62,750 nucleotides of DNA from CAZGSN01 sp964371655 (GTDB taxonomy: Bacteria; Desulfobacterota; Binatia; HRBIN30), in the NCBI GenBank assembly GCA_964371655.1, contig CAYJOD010000031.1:1-62750 (forward strand). Direction: 5' to 3'. Positions within the stretch are counted from its first letter, which is position 1. Every line of letters starts with the position of its first letter. The translations under genes and the position numbers were made by a program. A model generated the notes under the pieces. That model did not search any database. It was not told where the DNA came from and saw only the letters and a list, made by a program, of their open reading frames with translations. Of this stretch, positions 1 through 7,239 are shown piece after piece.

Positions 1-302
1 AAAGTTCCTGTCGCTAACAATCTCCACGCCAGTCGCAGATGGCCAAACTCCAGGCGCCGGCAAGATGCCGGCGCTCCCAGGCAGGCCCTCCGTCAACGAC
101 TTTGCCGTGGCCCTGTCGCCTACGGTCGCGCCAGTTGCCACAAGCACGCCACCGGGATTACCACCGGTCGGTTGCTGCCGAAAATCTGCGACGGATTCGG
201 CGCGCTCAGTCGTTCAAAGGGGCAGGGTCGCACCGGCGCTGCGTTGCGCACGTTTGTAGGTAGACGGAGGCACGGACTATAGGGCAAAGGAGGAGTAACG
301 AG
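1..302. other. gene-free left edge
   Basis: I see no convincing coding region here. Around positions 50-90 lies a GC-rich hairpin containing GCCGGCAAGATGCCGGCGC followed by TCCCAGGCAGGCC. The GCCGGCGCTCCCAGG part recurs at about 24930, so this is probably a dispersed repeat fragment. Just before the first gene a strong ribosome binding site (AAAGGAGGAG) is visible. Confidence 0.5.
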
Positions 303-752
303 ATGATTCGAGCTCACCTGATCTGCGCCGTTGTTGCGCTGGCTGCGCTCGCAGGGGCGTGCGGCGGCGGTGGGAAGGCAACGGCAACAGGCCCCGCGGT
401 TCAACTGGCCCCGGGCCAGGTCACGACGGCGACGGTGACCGTGAACGCCAACACCATCGGAACGGAGGCGCTCTCTTCTTGTGATTCAGTGCAAATTACC
501 GGGGTGCGCAACATTTCGACCGGCGCCAACGAGCAGCTGGGCACGAACCTCAGCGCCGGCGTGACGACCTCGCCGACAAAGTCCGGAGGCGAGTGCTCTG
601 CGGCCGTTACAATCACGGCGGCAGCCAACGCCATTCCCGACAACTACGAAGTCGATTTGCAGTTCAACTATACCCTCCTCGATTCGCTCGATGGCAGCGT
701 ACGCACCGACGAAACTGCGGCAGCGATTAGCGTCGAGGTCACCCCCTCCTGA
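303..752 (+). CDS. small exported lipoprotein, unknown function
   Basis: Predicted lipoprotein of 149 residues. Residues 1-20 form a lipoprotein signal ending in the lipobox LAGAC (Cys20), followed by a Gly-rich tether. The mature part is rich in Thr, Ala and Val and contains two cysteines (Cys60 and Cys98) that could pair. The composition suggests a small all-beta, Ig-like domain, but no family is recognised. The start is well supported by AAAGGAGGAG seven bases upstream of the ATG. It stands alone, followed by a repeat-rich spacer. The signal type is reasonably certain; the function is unknown. Confidence 0.75.
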   Translation: MIRAHLICAVVALAALAGACGGGGKATATGPAVQLAPGQVTTATVTVNANTIGTEALSSCDSVQITGVRNISTGANEQLGTNLSAGVTTSPTKSGGECSAAVTITAAANAIPDNYEVDLQFNYTLLDSLDGSVRTDETAAAISVEVTPS

Positions 753-823
753 AGAGAGTGCCGATCTTCTTCGTCACAGGCCGTTGCTCGGAGAATGGAA
801 AACAGGAAACCGGAAACCCACGC

Positions 824-922
824 CGCATATCGCTGTTCGTATATCGCTTATCGCAGGAAGGGCCGACCTATCGTCGGGCGTTTGCGATCGACGATAGGCG
901 ATAGGCGATACGCCATAAGCGG
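824..922. repeat. inverted-repeat element, GCGATAG-type unit
   Basis: The left arm (about 824-854) carries tandem TATCGCT/TATCGC units. The right arm (about 884-920) carries the complementary GCGATAGGCGATAGGCGATA series. The arms flank a centre of about 30 bases. It belongs to the architectural class of inverted arms built from a short degenerate tandem unit. The stretch 799-822 just before it (AGGAAACCGGAAAC) looks like half of another such element. Confidence 0.7.
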
Positions 923-975
923 CCGACAATCTCCGCGTCACGCGACGATCCCGAAGATTCGTCGTACAGGGTGAG

Positions 976-1053
976 GGCGATCCCACGAATCACCGCTCCC
1001 TAACGGTCGCGGCTCAGGTCGCGATCCCCAGGTTTTCGCCAGGCCAGAGCCGC
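976..1053 (+). repeat. dispersed repeat B, copy 1
   Basis: About 78 bases containing CACCGCTCCCTAACGGTCGC followed by GGCTCAGGTCGCGATC and TTTTCGCCAGG. A nearly identical copy lies at 15503-15583. Shorter reverse-strand copies lie at 20905-20957, 43495-43545 and 62503-62551. It is non-coding and always intergenic. Confidence 0.85.
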
Positions 1054-1105
1054 GAGCGGTATCGGCTCGCTCAGGTTCACTTGAAGGTGGTATAAACCTT
1101 ACATC

Positions 1106-2467
1106 ATGGAGCCAGCGGGCGGCGGCCAACACGGTCTACCTAGCGACGCAACCATTGCCGACGGGTACCGTCAAGCCATGCGACGGCTGACGGCGAGCCG
1201 TGTCCCGCTTGCCGTCTTTACATTCCTGCTCGTCATGACGGTAGGCAACGTTCTCGACGGCATCTTTCAGCCACAGCACGCACCCGATCTTCTGCTCACC
1301 TACGGCGTCTGCCTGCTCATCGGCGCGATCCACGTGTTCATCGTCTGGCGCTTCCCCACGACAACCATCGTGGTTGCCGTGCTCGGGGCCAACGTGGCCG
1401 CGCTCGCCATCGTCGGCTTTGCCACCTGGGTACATGGGAATGCAGAGATGTGTGCCCTGATGCTGTCGGTCCTGCTCGCGGGCGTGGTGCTGTTGTACCC
1501 ATTCGACCTCGTCGGCCAAGTCACCGCCAGCGCCGGCGGCGTGGTTGGATACGTGTTCGGGCTGCACTATGGAATGGTTCCTGCGCTACCCGCACCCTAC
1601 GGCATCTGCGGGCTGCTCATGGCGGCCGCCATCGTGACCCTCGGCGCCCGCCTGATGGATACGCACCGCTTCGCGGCCTACCGGGAAGCCACCCACCAGA
1701 CCGCGCTGGCACGGGAGAACGGTCGTCTCATGGAGCACGCGCGCCAGGCCAACGAGGCGAAGTCGGACTTTCTGGCCACCGTGTCGCACGAGCTGCGGAC
1801 GCCCTTGAGCACGATCTTGGGCTACACGGATCTGCTTCTCGATGGCACTCTCGACGAACCGGCGGAGCAACACGGAACGTTACAGCGCATCCGCCAGCAG
1901 GCCACGGAGGTCGTCGACATGTTCCAGGGCATGCTCGACCTCAATCGTCTCGAGGCCGGTGGTATCAGCTTCGTGGTCGACACCTTTCAGGTGCACGACA
2001 TCATCGACGCGTTACGCGACAGCCTCCCAGCCGCCTGGTACAAACACGGCGTGCACCTGGATTGGCGGGTCCCTGACGAAGCGATGCACGTGCACAGCGA
2101 TCGCACCAAGATCGAGATGATCCTGCGCAATCTCATCCATAATGCCCTCAAGTACACCCAGGAGGGAACGGTCACGGTGACGGCGGCGGCGGCCGAGCCG
2201 AGGTCCGTGCGCTTCGTCGTCAGCGACACCGGTGAAGGGATGGCACGGGACGATCTGCTGCGCATCTTCGAGATGTTCGCCCAAGGACGCGGTGCTCCGC
2301 GCGATAGCGGCGTCGGGCTCGGCCTGTACATCGTGAAGCGCCTCACCGAAGCGCTGGGCGGCCGCGTCAGCGTGGAGAGTCAACCCGGTGCGGGCACGTC
2401 GTTCAGCATCCTGCTGCCGCTCGACATCGGCACGCGCCCCGGCGCCGTGCACGTGGTGCGCACGTGA
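1106..2467 (+). CDS. membrane-bound sensor histidine kinase
   Basis: Orphan sensor kinase of 453 residues. About six hydrophobic segments (residues 33-180) form a membrane sensor region without a recognisable extracytoplasmic domain. A short coiled linker (195-220) follows. The HisKA box is ATVSHELRTPLST, with the phosphorylated histidine at 228. The ATPase domain shows the N box (RNLIHNALKYT), the G1 box (DTGEGMA), an F box (IFEMFAQG) and the G2 box (GVGLGLYIVKRL). All catalytic motifs are intact. It should autophosphorylate and pass phosphate to a response regulator, but none is encoded in this window, so its partner and signal are unknown. An ATG at 1178 is an alternative start. Confidence 0.93.
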   Translation: MEPAGGGQHGLPSDATIADGYRQAMRRLTASRVPLAVFTFLLVMTVGNVLDGIFQPQHAPDLLLTYGVCLLIGAIHVFIVWRFPTTTIVVAVLGANVAALAIVGFATWVHGNAEMCALMLSVLLAGVVLLYPFDLVGQVTASAGGVVGYVFGLHYGMVPALPAPYGICGLLMAAAIVTLGARLMDTHRFAAYREATHQTALARENGRLMEHARQANEAKSDFLATVSHELRTPLSTILGYTDLLLDGTLDEPAEQHGTLQRIRQQATEVVDMFQGMLDLNRLEAGGISFVVDTFQVHDIIDALRDSLPAAWYKHGVHLDWRVPDEAMHVHSDRTKIEMILRNLIHNALKYTQEGTVTVTAAAAEPRSVRFVVSDTGEGMARDDLLRIFEMFAQGRGAPRDSGVGLGLYIVKRLTEALGGRVSVESQPGAGTSFSILLPLDIGTRPGAVHVVRT

Positions 2468-2557
2468 GCCCAATTCCTGGTCGGCGAGCGAGCCCGCCCC
2501 CGGGCATCTACTGGCGCCGACACGATCGTCATCCTCGCGGCGCTCCCGACCTCTTCG

Positions 2558-2703
2558 AGCTTGTGAATACATCGACTCAGGATCTCAGCCGAACCTCGGT
2601 GCGCACAGCGCACCCTACAAATCTCTCTTCTCTTCAGGATCTCCGTAGGGTGCGCCGCGCGCACCAAAGTCTGGCGGACGGGGCCGTTGGATTTATCCAC
2701 AAG
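2558..2703. mobile_element. MITE-like element F, copy 1
   Basis: A 146-base non-coding element with imperfect terminal inverted repeats (CTTGTGAATACATC / CTTGTGGATAAATCC). An internal palindrome pairs GGTGCGCACAGCGCACCCTA with TAGGGTGCGCCGCGCGCACC. CTCTTCG occurs immediately outside both ends (2551-2557 and 2704-2710) and may be a target duplication. A second copy lies at 33088-33229. It sits directly upstream of the Mla operon and may separate that operon from its original promoter. Confidence 0.75.
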
Positions 2704-2770
2704 CTCTTCGTCCCTGCTTCTCGGTGTCGAAGTCTTGCGGTCTGCGCGCCTCGCGGATAGCTTCCGACGC

Positions 2771-3592
2771 GTGCCAGTAGTTACCGAGCAAAACGCTCAC
2801 GTTGTGTTCCGCGACGTGCACATGTCCTTCGACGAGCGCGTGGTCTTGGATGGCCTGTCCTGTTCCTTCCCGCGCGGCAAGGTCACGGCCATCCTCGGTG
2901 GTAGCGGGTCGGGCAAGACGACGATCCTGCGCCTGATCGGCGGCTTGGTGCGGCCTCAACGCGGGACGATCGTCGTCGCCGGTCACGATCTCAGCGGAGC
3001 CTCCGAGCACGACCTGTACGCCGTCCGTGAGAAGCTGGGCATGATGTTTCAGGGCGGCGCGCTCCTGAACTCGCTGACGATCTTCGACAATCTTGCCTTC
3101 CCGCTGCGCGAGCATTCGCGCTTGAGCGACGCGGAGATCAGCGCCGAGGTGCATCGCACCCTCACCGCCGTCGGTCTGTCCGCGGTCGATGAGCTGCTAC
3201 CCGGCCAGCTCTCCGGCGGCATGATCAAACGCGCCGCGCTGGCGCGGGCGCTGCTGATGAAGCCGGAGATCTTGTTGTGCGACGAACCGTTCTCGGGTCT
3301 GGACCCAATTTCGGTGAAACGGGTCGAGGCCCTGCTGCACCGAATCAATGAGCAGATGCAGGTGACCATCCTGGTGTCGTCGCACCACATCCCGTCGACC
3401 ATGCGCCTTGCCGACCAGGTCCTGCTGCTTTGGAATCAGCGCGCCACGATCGGAACGCCACAAGAGCTGCGCGACAGCGACGATGCGACGATCGCCGAGT
3501 TCTTCAACGAAGAAGTATTCGATCTTCCCGAAGGCGCCGAGAGCGCGCAGCGGCAAGGCTCCGCACCCGCAGCATCCGCGGGGACGCCATGA
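2771..3592 (+). CDS. mlaF: Mla-type ABC transporter ATPase
   Basis: ATPase of the MlaFEDB inner-membrane phospholipid transporter. Using the GTG at 2771 the protein has 273 residues. It shows the Walker A motif GGSGSGKTT, a Q-loop (MMFQGGALL), the ABC signature LSGGMIKRAALA and Walker B LLCDEPFSGLDP, followed by the H-loop SSHHI. This is the Mla/Mkl subtype typical of MCE systems. The frame is open upstream to a TTG at 2687, but that start lies inside the MITE-like element, so the GTG is preferred. The gene overlaps mlaE by four bases (ATGA). It powers lipid movement between the inner membrane and the periplasmic carrier MlaC. Confidence 0.92.
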   Translation: MPVVTEQNAHVVFRDVHMSFDERVVLDGLSCSFPRGKVTAILGGSGSGKTTILRLIGGLVRPQRGTIVVAGHDLSGASEHDLYAVREKLGMMFQGGALLNSLTIFDNLAFPLREHSRLSDAEISAEVHRTLTAVGLSAVDELLPGQLSGGMIKRAALARALLMKPEILLCDEPFSGLDPISVKRVEALLHRINEQMQVTILVSSHHIPSTMRLADQVLLLWNQRATIGTPQELRDSDDATIAEFFNEEVFDLPEGAESAQRQGSAPAASAGTP

Positions 3593-4362
3593 CGTTCGTC
3601 CGCGACCTCGGCTGGAGCGTCATTCGCTTTATCGAGCACCTTGGCAAGATCACGGTGTTTGCGACGCAGATTGCCCGCGCCATCGTCACCCCGCCGATGC
3701 GGGTGCGGCCGTTCATCGACGAGCTCTTCAACCTCGGCGTCCTGTCCTTGGTGATCATCTGCGTGTGCGGTCTGGCGGTCGGGATGGTGCTTGGGTTGCA
3801 AGGCTACAACACCTTGGTGCGCTTCGGCGCGGAAGAGTCGCTCGGCGCTGTGGTCGGGCTGAGCCTCATCCGCGAGCTCGGCCCGGTGCTCACCGCCTTG
3901 TTGACCACCGGCCGCGCCGGGTCGGCAACGACGGCCGAGATTGGGACCATGGTCGCCACCGAGCAGCTCGACGGCCTGCGCATGATGTCGATCAACCCCG
4001 TGCACCTGATCATCACCCCGAAGGCTCTGGCGATGGTCGCGGTCATGCCGCTGCTCTCCGTCTTGTTTATCGTCTGCGGTCTCGCCGGCGGCTACTTCGT
4101 GGGTGTCGTGCTCATGGGCATCGATGCGGGTAGTTACATGTCGGCGTTGGAGCACGCGGTCGTGTTTCGCGATGACGTTGTCGCCAGTCTGATCAAAGCC
4201 GTGGTCTTCGGCGTGCTGGTGGGACTGATCGCCACCTATCGCGGCTACACGTGTGCGCCGACCTCGGTGGGAGTGAGCTCGGCAACGACGTCGACCGTTG
4301 TCGTCGCTTCCGTGTCGGTTCTACTCTTCGATTACGTCATCACCGCCTTGTGGGGAGTCTAA
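3589..4362 (+). CDS. mlaE: Mla-type permease
   Basis: MlaE family permease of 257 residues and about five to six membrane segments. It carries the family's conserved loop around RELGPVLTALLTTGRAGSA and the downstream EIGTM(V/A)ATEQLDGL segment. The ATG overlaps the mlaF stop in an ATGA, implying translational coupling. It should form the membrane core that receives phospholipid from or delivers it to the MCE ring. A longer reading frame starts at 3430, but its extra N-terminus is out-of-frame mlaF sequence. Confidence 0.94.
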   Translation: MTFVRDLGWSVIRFIEHLGKITVFATQIARAIVTPPMRVRPFIDELFNLGVLSLVIICVCGLAVGMVLGLQGYNTLVRFGAEESLGAVVGLSLIRELGPVLTALLTTGRAGSATTAEIGTMVATEQLDGLRMMSINPVHLIITPKALAMVAVMPLLSVLFIVCGLAGGYFVGVVLMGIDAGSYMSALEHAVVFRDDVVASLIKAVVFGVLVGLIATYRGYTCAPTSVGVSSATTSTVVVASVSVLLFDYVITALWGV

Positions 4363-4364
4363 GG

Positions 4365-4826
4365 ATGCACCGATCACCGCTACGCGATTTTATCGTCGGC
4401 CTCTTCGTTCTCGCCGGCCTGGGTGCTCTTACCTACTTGTCGATGAGCGTGGGCGGATTGTCGTTCGCCAGCGATGGTGGCCTGCAGCTGTATGCCTCGT
4501 TTGATCAGATCGGTGGTCTCAAGCCGCGCGCGCCGGTCGTCCTCGCCGGCGTGAAGATCGGCCAGATCAAGTCGATTGCGTTGAGCAAGGATTTCCGTGC
4601 CCGCGTCGAGCTCGATCTAAAGAAGGACATCGAGCTGCCCGTGGACACCTCGGCGTCGATCATGACGTCGGGGCTGCTCGGCGATCAGTACGTTTCCCTG
4701 GAGCTTGGCGGCGATGAGAAGGTCCTGAAGTCGGGGGACGAGATCAGCATTACCGAGTCCGCCGTCATCCTCGAGCGTTTGATCGGCAAGCTCATCCACA
4801 GCACCGACGTGAAGAAGGAAGAATGA
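4365..4826 (+). CDS. mlaD: MCE-domain lipid-binding protein
   Basis: Substrate-binding subunit of the Mla transporter, 153 residues. One N-terminal membrane anchor (about residues 7-29, starting RDFIVGLFVLAGLGAL) is followed by a single MCE domain (about 38-118). This contains the typical LYASFDQIGGLKPRAPVVLAG and GLLGDQYVSLELGG segments. MlaD proteins form hexameric rings in the periplasm that pass lipid between MlaE and MlaC. The start lies two bases after the mlaE stop and fits a GGATG context; the stop overlaps the next gene by four bases. Confidence 0.93.
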   Translation: MHRSPLRDFIVGLFVLAGLGALTYLSMSVGGLSFASDGGLQLYASFDQIGGLKPRAPVVLAGVKIGQIKSIALSKDFRARVELDLKKDIELPVDTSASIMTSGLLGDQYVSLELGGDEKVLKSGDEISITESAVILERLIGKLIHSTDVKKEE

Positions 4827-5563
4827 GACCTGACAGCAAGAAGATCGTGTGTAGTATCCTCGTCGCCTTTGCGTTCACCTTGCTTCCAATGCTGGCGGCG
4901 GCGGCGGAGCCCGACGCGGATCCCATCGAGCCGGTGAACCGTGGTGTCTTCTGGTTCAACGATCAGGTCGACATCTATGTGTTGGAACCGGCGGCGCGCG
5001 GTTGGCACTGGGCGATGCCGGATCGCGTCGAGCACTGTGTCAGCAATTTCTTCGGCAACCTGCGCTTCCCGGTGGTGACGCTGAACGAAGTCCTGCAGGG
5101 CAAGCTCGTCGATGCGGGGTCCGACGTCGGTCGTTTCGTGGTCAACACGACGGTCGGTGTCGCCGGGTTCTTCGACCCGGCCACCGAATTCGGCCTGACC
5201 GAGCACTATGAGGATTTCGGACAGACCCTGGGCACATGGGGCTTGCCGCCCGGCCCGTACCTGGTCCTGCCGTTGCTCGGTCCGTCGAACCTTCGAGATG
5301 GCGTAGGCTGGGCCGCCGATTCAGGTGCCGCCGTCTACACTTGGTTCCTGCCGTGGTACTACACCGTCCCCGCACAAGCGGTTCGTAGCGTCAACGCACG
5401 GGCGCAGCTGTTGCGAGAAGTGGCGCAGCTCAAGGAAGCGTCGTTCGATTACTACACGGCGGTGCGCGATGGCTATACCCAGCAACGCAAGGTGCTGATC
5501 AGTGATGGTGTCGACATGTCGGAAGAGGAACAACAAGACCTCTATCGCGTTGAACCAGACTGA
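4823..5563 (+). CDS. mlaA: MlaA/VacJ family protein
   Basis: VacJ-family protein of 246 residues that normally removes phospholipid from the outer leaflet of the outer membrane. The family core is clear: DPIEPVNRGVFWFNDQ, RFVVNTTVGVAGFFDPA, EDFGQTLGTWG and GPYLVLPLLGPSNLRDG. The signal region (residues 1-28) ends in LPMLAAAAEP and has no lipobox cysteine, whereas canonical MlaA is a lipoprotein. This version therefore looks like an ordinary secreted protein. It overlaps mlaD by ATGA and precedes mlaC by 15 bases, so donor, carrier and transporter are co-expressed. Confidence 0.92.
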   Translation: MRPDSKKIVCSILVAFAFTLLPMLAAAAEPDADPIEPVNRGVFWFNDQVDIYVLEPAARGWHWAMPDRVEHCVSNFFGNLRFPVVTLNEVLQGKLVDAGSDVGRFVVNTTVGVAGFFDPATEFGLTEHYEDFGQTLGTWGLPPGPYLVLPLLGPSNLRDGVGWAADSGAAVYTWFLPWYYTVPAQAVRSVNARAQLLREVAQLKEASFDYYTAVRDGYTQQRKVLISDGVDMSEEEQQDLYRVEPD

Positions 5564-5578
5564 AGCGAGGAGGAAGCC

Positions 5579-6202
5579 ATGACCCAGCATTCATTCAAGC
5601 TCATTGGTGCGACACTGCTGTCGCTGCTGCTGACCACTGTGCACGTCTCGGCGGCGAGCGAAACCGAAACCCCAAAGGCCGTGGTCCAGCAAACCATCGA
5701 TGCGGCGACCGCCGTTCTCGCCAACAAGAGCTTGTCCGCCGATCAGAAGCGCAAGCAGATCGAGGACATCGTCTATTCCCACTTCGATTTCGCGATCCTG
5801 TCGCGGCTGGTGTTAGCGCGGCACTGGAAGGAGTTTTCGTCCGCGCAGCAAACAGCCTTCGTCGATGAGTTCAAACGCCATCTGTCGATGACCTACGGCA
5901 AGAACGTTGAGACCTACCACGACGAGCGCGCCGTGCTCACCAATGTCCGAGAGGAGAAGCAAGGCGACTGGACGGTGAAGAGTAAGGTGGTGCGCCCAGG
6001 CGCCGCCGACATCCTCGTAGACTACCGCCTACGCATGGGCGACGGGCGCTGGCAGGTGATCGACGTGGTCATTGAAGGAGTCAGCCTCGTCGCCAACTTC
6101 CGCTCGCAGTTTCAGGAGATCCTCGGCAACGGCGGGCCGGACAAGTTGATCCAGCTTCTGAAAGACAAGAACGCCAAGGGCGAGTCGCTGAAGAAGTCGT
6201 AG
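5579..6202 (+). CDS. mlaC: periplasmic phospholipid carrier
   Basis: MlaC/Ttg2D family protein of 207 residues with a cleavable signal peptide (residues 1-26, cleavage near VSA-AS). The mature part carries the family segments VLARHWKEFSSAQQTAFVDEF, shortened here to its core HWKEFS, and later GVSLVANFRSQFQEIL near the C-terminus. It ferries phospholipid across the periplasm between MlaA and MlaFED. The ribosome binding site GCGAGGAGGAAGCC directly precedes the ATG. It is the last gene of the operon, and a strong hairpin follows two bases after its stop. Confidence 0.93.
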   Translation: MTQHSFKLIGATLLSLLLTTVHVSAASETETPKAVVQQTIDAATAVLANKSLSADQKRKQIEDIVYSHFDFAILSRLVLARHWKEFSSAQQTAFVDEFKRHLSMTYGKNVETYHDERAVLTNVREEKQGDWTVKSKVVRPGAADILVDYRLRMGDGRWQVIDVVIEGVSLVANFRSQFQEILGNGGPDKLIQLLKDKNAKGESLKKS

Positions 6203-6203
6203 G

Positions 6204-6232
6204 TCGATGCGGGGTCGTGAACCCCGCATCGA
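6204..6232 (+). terminator. hairpin after the Mla operon
   Basis: A perfect 12-bp stem (TCGATGCGGGGT / ACCCCGCATCGA) with a five-base loop begins one base after the mlaC stop codon. No T tract follows, so it is either a factor-assisted terminator or a stabilising 3' stem. Confidence 0.5.
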
Positions 6233-6252
6233 GCTGTGAAACCTGAACGCCT

Positions 6253-6408
6253 GGTAGTGAATCAGTTCGATTGTCATTCCGAGCCGTCGCAATTTCCGCG
6301 GCGAGGAATCTTCCAAAGGCGACGGTGGGCACGACATTCCACTACAGATCCCTCGCTTCGCTCGGGATGACATCGAGCGAAAATATCATACAGACGCATC
6401 AGTCACCG
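6253..6408. mobile_element. MITE-like element A, copy 1
   Basis: A non-coding element of about 156 bases. It contains GATTGTCATTCCGAGCCGTC at one end and TCGCTTCGCTCGGGATGACA at the other. The 8-bp direct repeat GAACGCCT flanks it exactly (6245-6252 and 6409-6416), as expected of a target duplication. Other copies are at 15687-15831, 17867-18017 and 33724-33869. Confidence 0.8.
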
Positions 6409-6454
6409 GAACGCCTTCACAGCGCCAACCTCGTCGGATAGGGTGCGAACCGCC

Positions 6455-7051
6455 ATGGTTCCCGAGACGGCTTTTCGATCCGAGGAACGTTTCACCCAGC
6501 GCCAGTTCCGCAGCTGGCTTACCCAGCGCGCGGCCTCGGACATCAATCGCTACGAGCTCATCGACGGCCAAATCGTCATGGAGCCTCCGGCGGGATGGCC
6601 GCACGGTCGGATCGAAAGCAAGCTCGTGCGCTGGCTTGAAGAGCACGTCGAGAGAAATCGGCTTGGAATTGTCCAAGGTTCAAGTGCCGGGTACGAGCTA
6701 CCGTCTGGAGACACCGTCGAGCCCGATGTCTCGTTTGTTTCGCACCAGCGCCTCGGCCACGCTCCGCCGCCACAGCGCGGGCGATTTCTGAAGGTGGTGC
6801 CGAATCTGGTCGTCGAAATCCTTTCCGCATCGACGGCCCGGCGCGATCGCCTTGAGAAGCCGGACATCTACGCCAGGAACGGGGTCGACGAGTATTGGAT
6901 CGTAGATGAGCGCGACCACTCGGTCACAGTGGGTTGCCTGGGAGCGAGCGGGTACACCAACACGACTTTTCGCAAGGGCGTAGTTCGATCGACGACCCTG
7001 CCGCATTTGCGCATCTCGGTGCGACGGCTTTTCGAATTGATCGCAAAGTAG
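6455..7051 (+). CDS. Uma2 family (DUF820) putative endonuclease
   Basis: Uma2/DUF820 protein of 198 residues, a family with a restriction-endonuclease-like (PD-(D/E)XK) fold and no settled role. Visible landmarks are YELIDGQIVMEPP, the acidic strand VEPDVSFV, the core VPNLVVEILS, then a basic helix and YWIVDERDHSVTV. The putative catalytic Asp and Glu are present. An in-frame GTG at 6443 is an alternative start; the ATG is preferred for lack of a clear ribosome binding site at either. It is monocistronic and lies between repeats. Family assignment is firm; function is not known. Confidence 0.85.
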   Translation: MVPETAFRSEERFTQRQFRSWLTQRAASDINRYELIDGQIVMEPPAGWPHGRIESKLVRWLEEHVERNRLGIVQGSSAGYELPSGDTVEPDVSFVSHQRLGHAPPPQRGRFLKVVPNLVVEILSASTARRDRLEKPDIYARNGVDEYWIVDERDHSVTVGCLGASGYTNTTFRKGVVRSTTLPHLRISVRRLFELIAK

Positions 7052-7062
7052 ATCCGGCCGCA

Positions 7063-7110
7063 CGGGTGCCGGGTCCAAACCGACACCTGATACCCGAGAC
7101 CTGACACCCG
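7063..7110. repeat. small inverted-repeat element, CACCTGATACCCGAGAC unit
   Basis: The left arm CGGGTGCCGGGTCC faces a right arm made of GACACCTGATACCCGAGACC and TGACACCCG. The right arm is itself a degenerate repeat of about 9-10 bases. It belongs to the tandem-unit inverted-repeat class. Confidence 0.55.
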
Positions 7111-7239
7111 CAACGGATCGTCCGCCTATTATTTTGAATCATCTATTCATAGCTCTTGGATTCCTATAGCTTTCCGCGCGGCCGTGGGCGTGCCCAAGCG
7201 GCAGTCCGTCGCGGTACATCACGAGAGACAGGAGATGCA

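Noticed and set aside
2687..2770. TTG start giving mlaF 28 extra residues
   Set aside because: The start lies in element F and the added residues do not resemble the family N-terminus.
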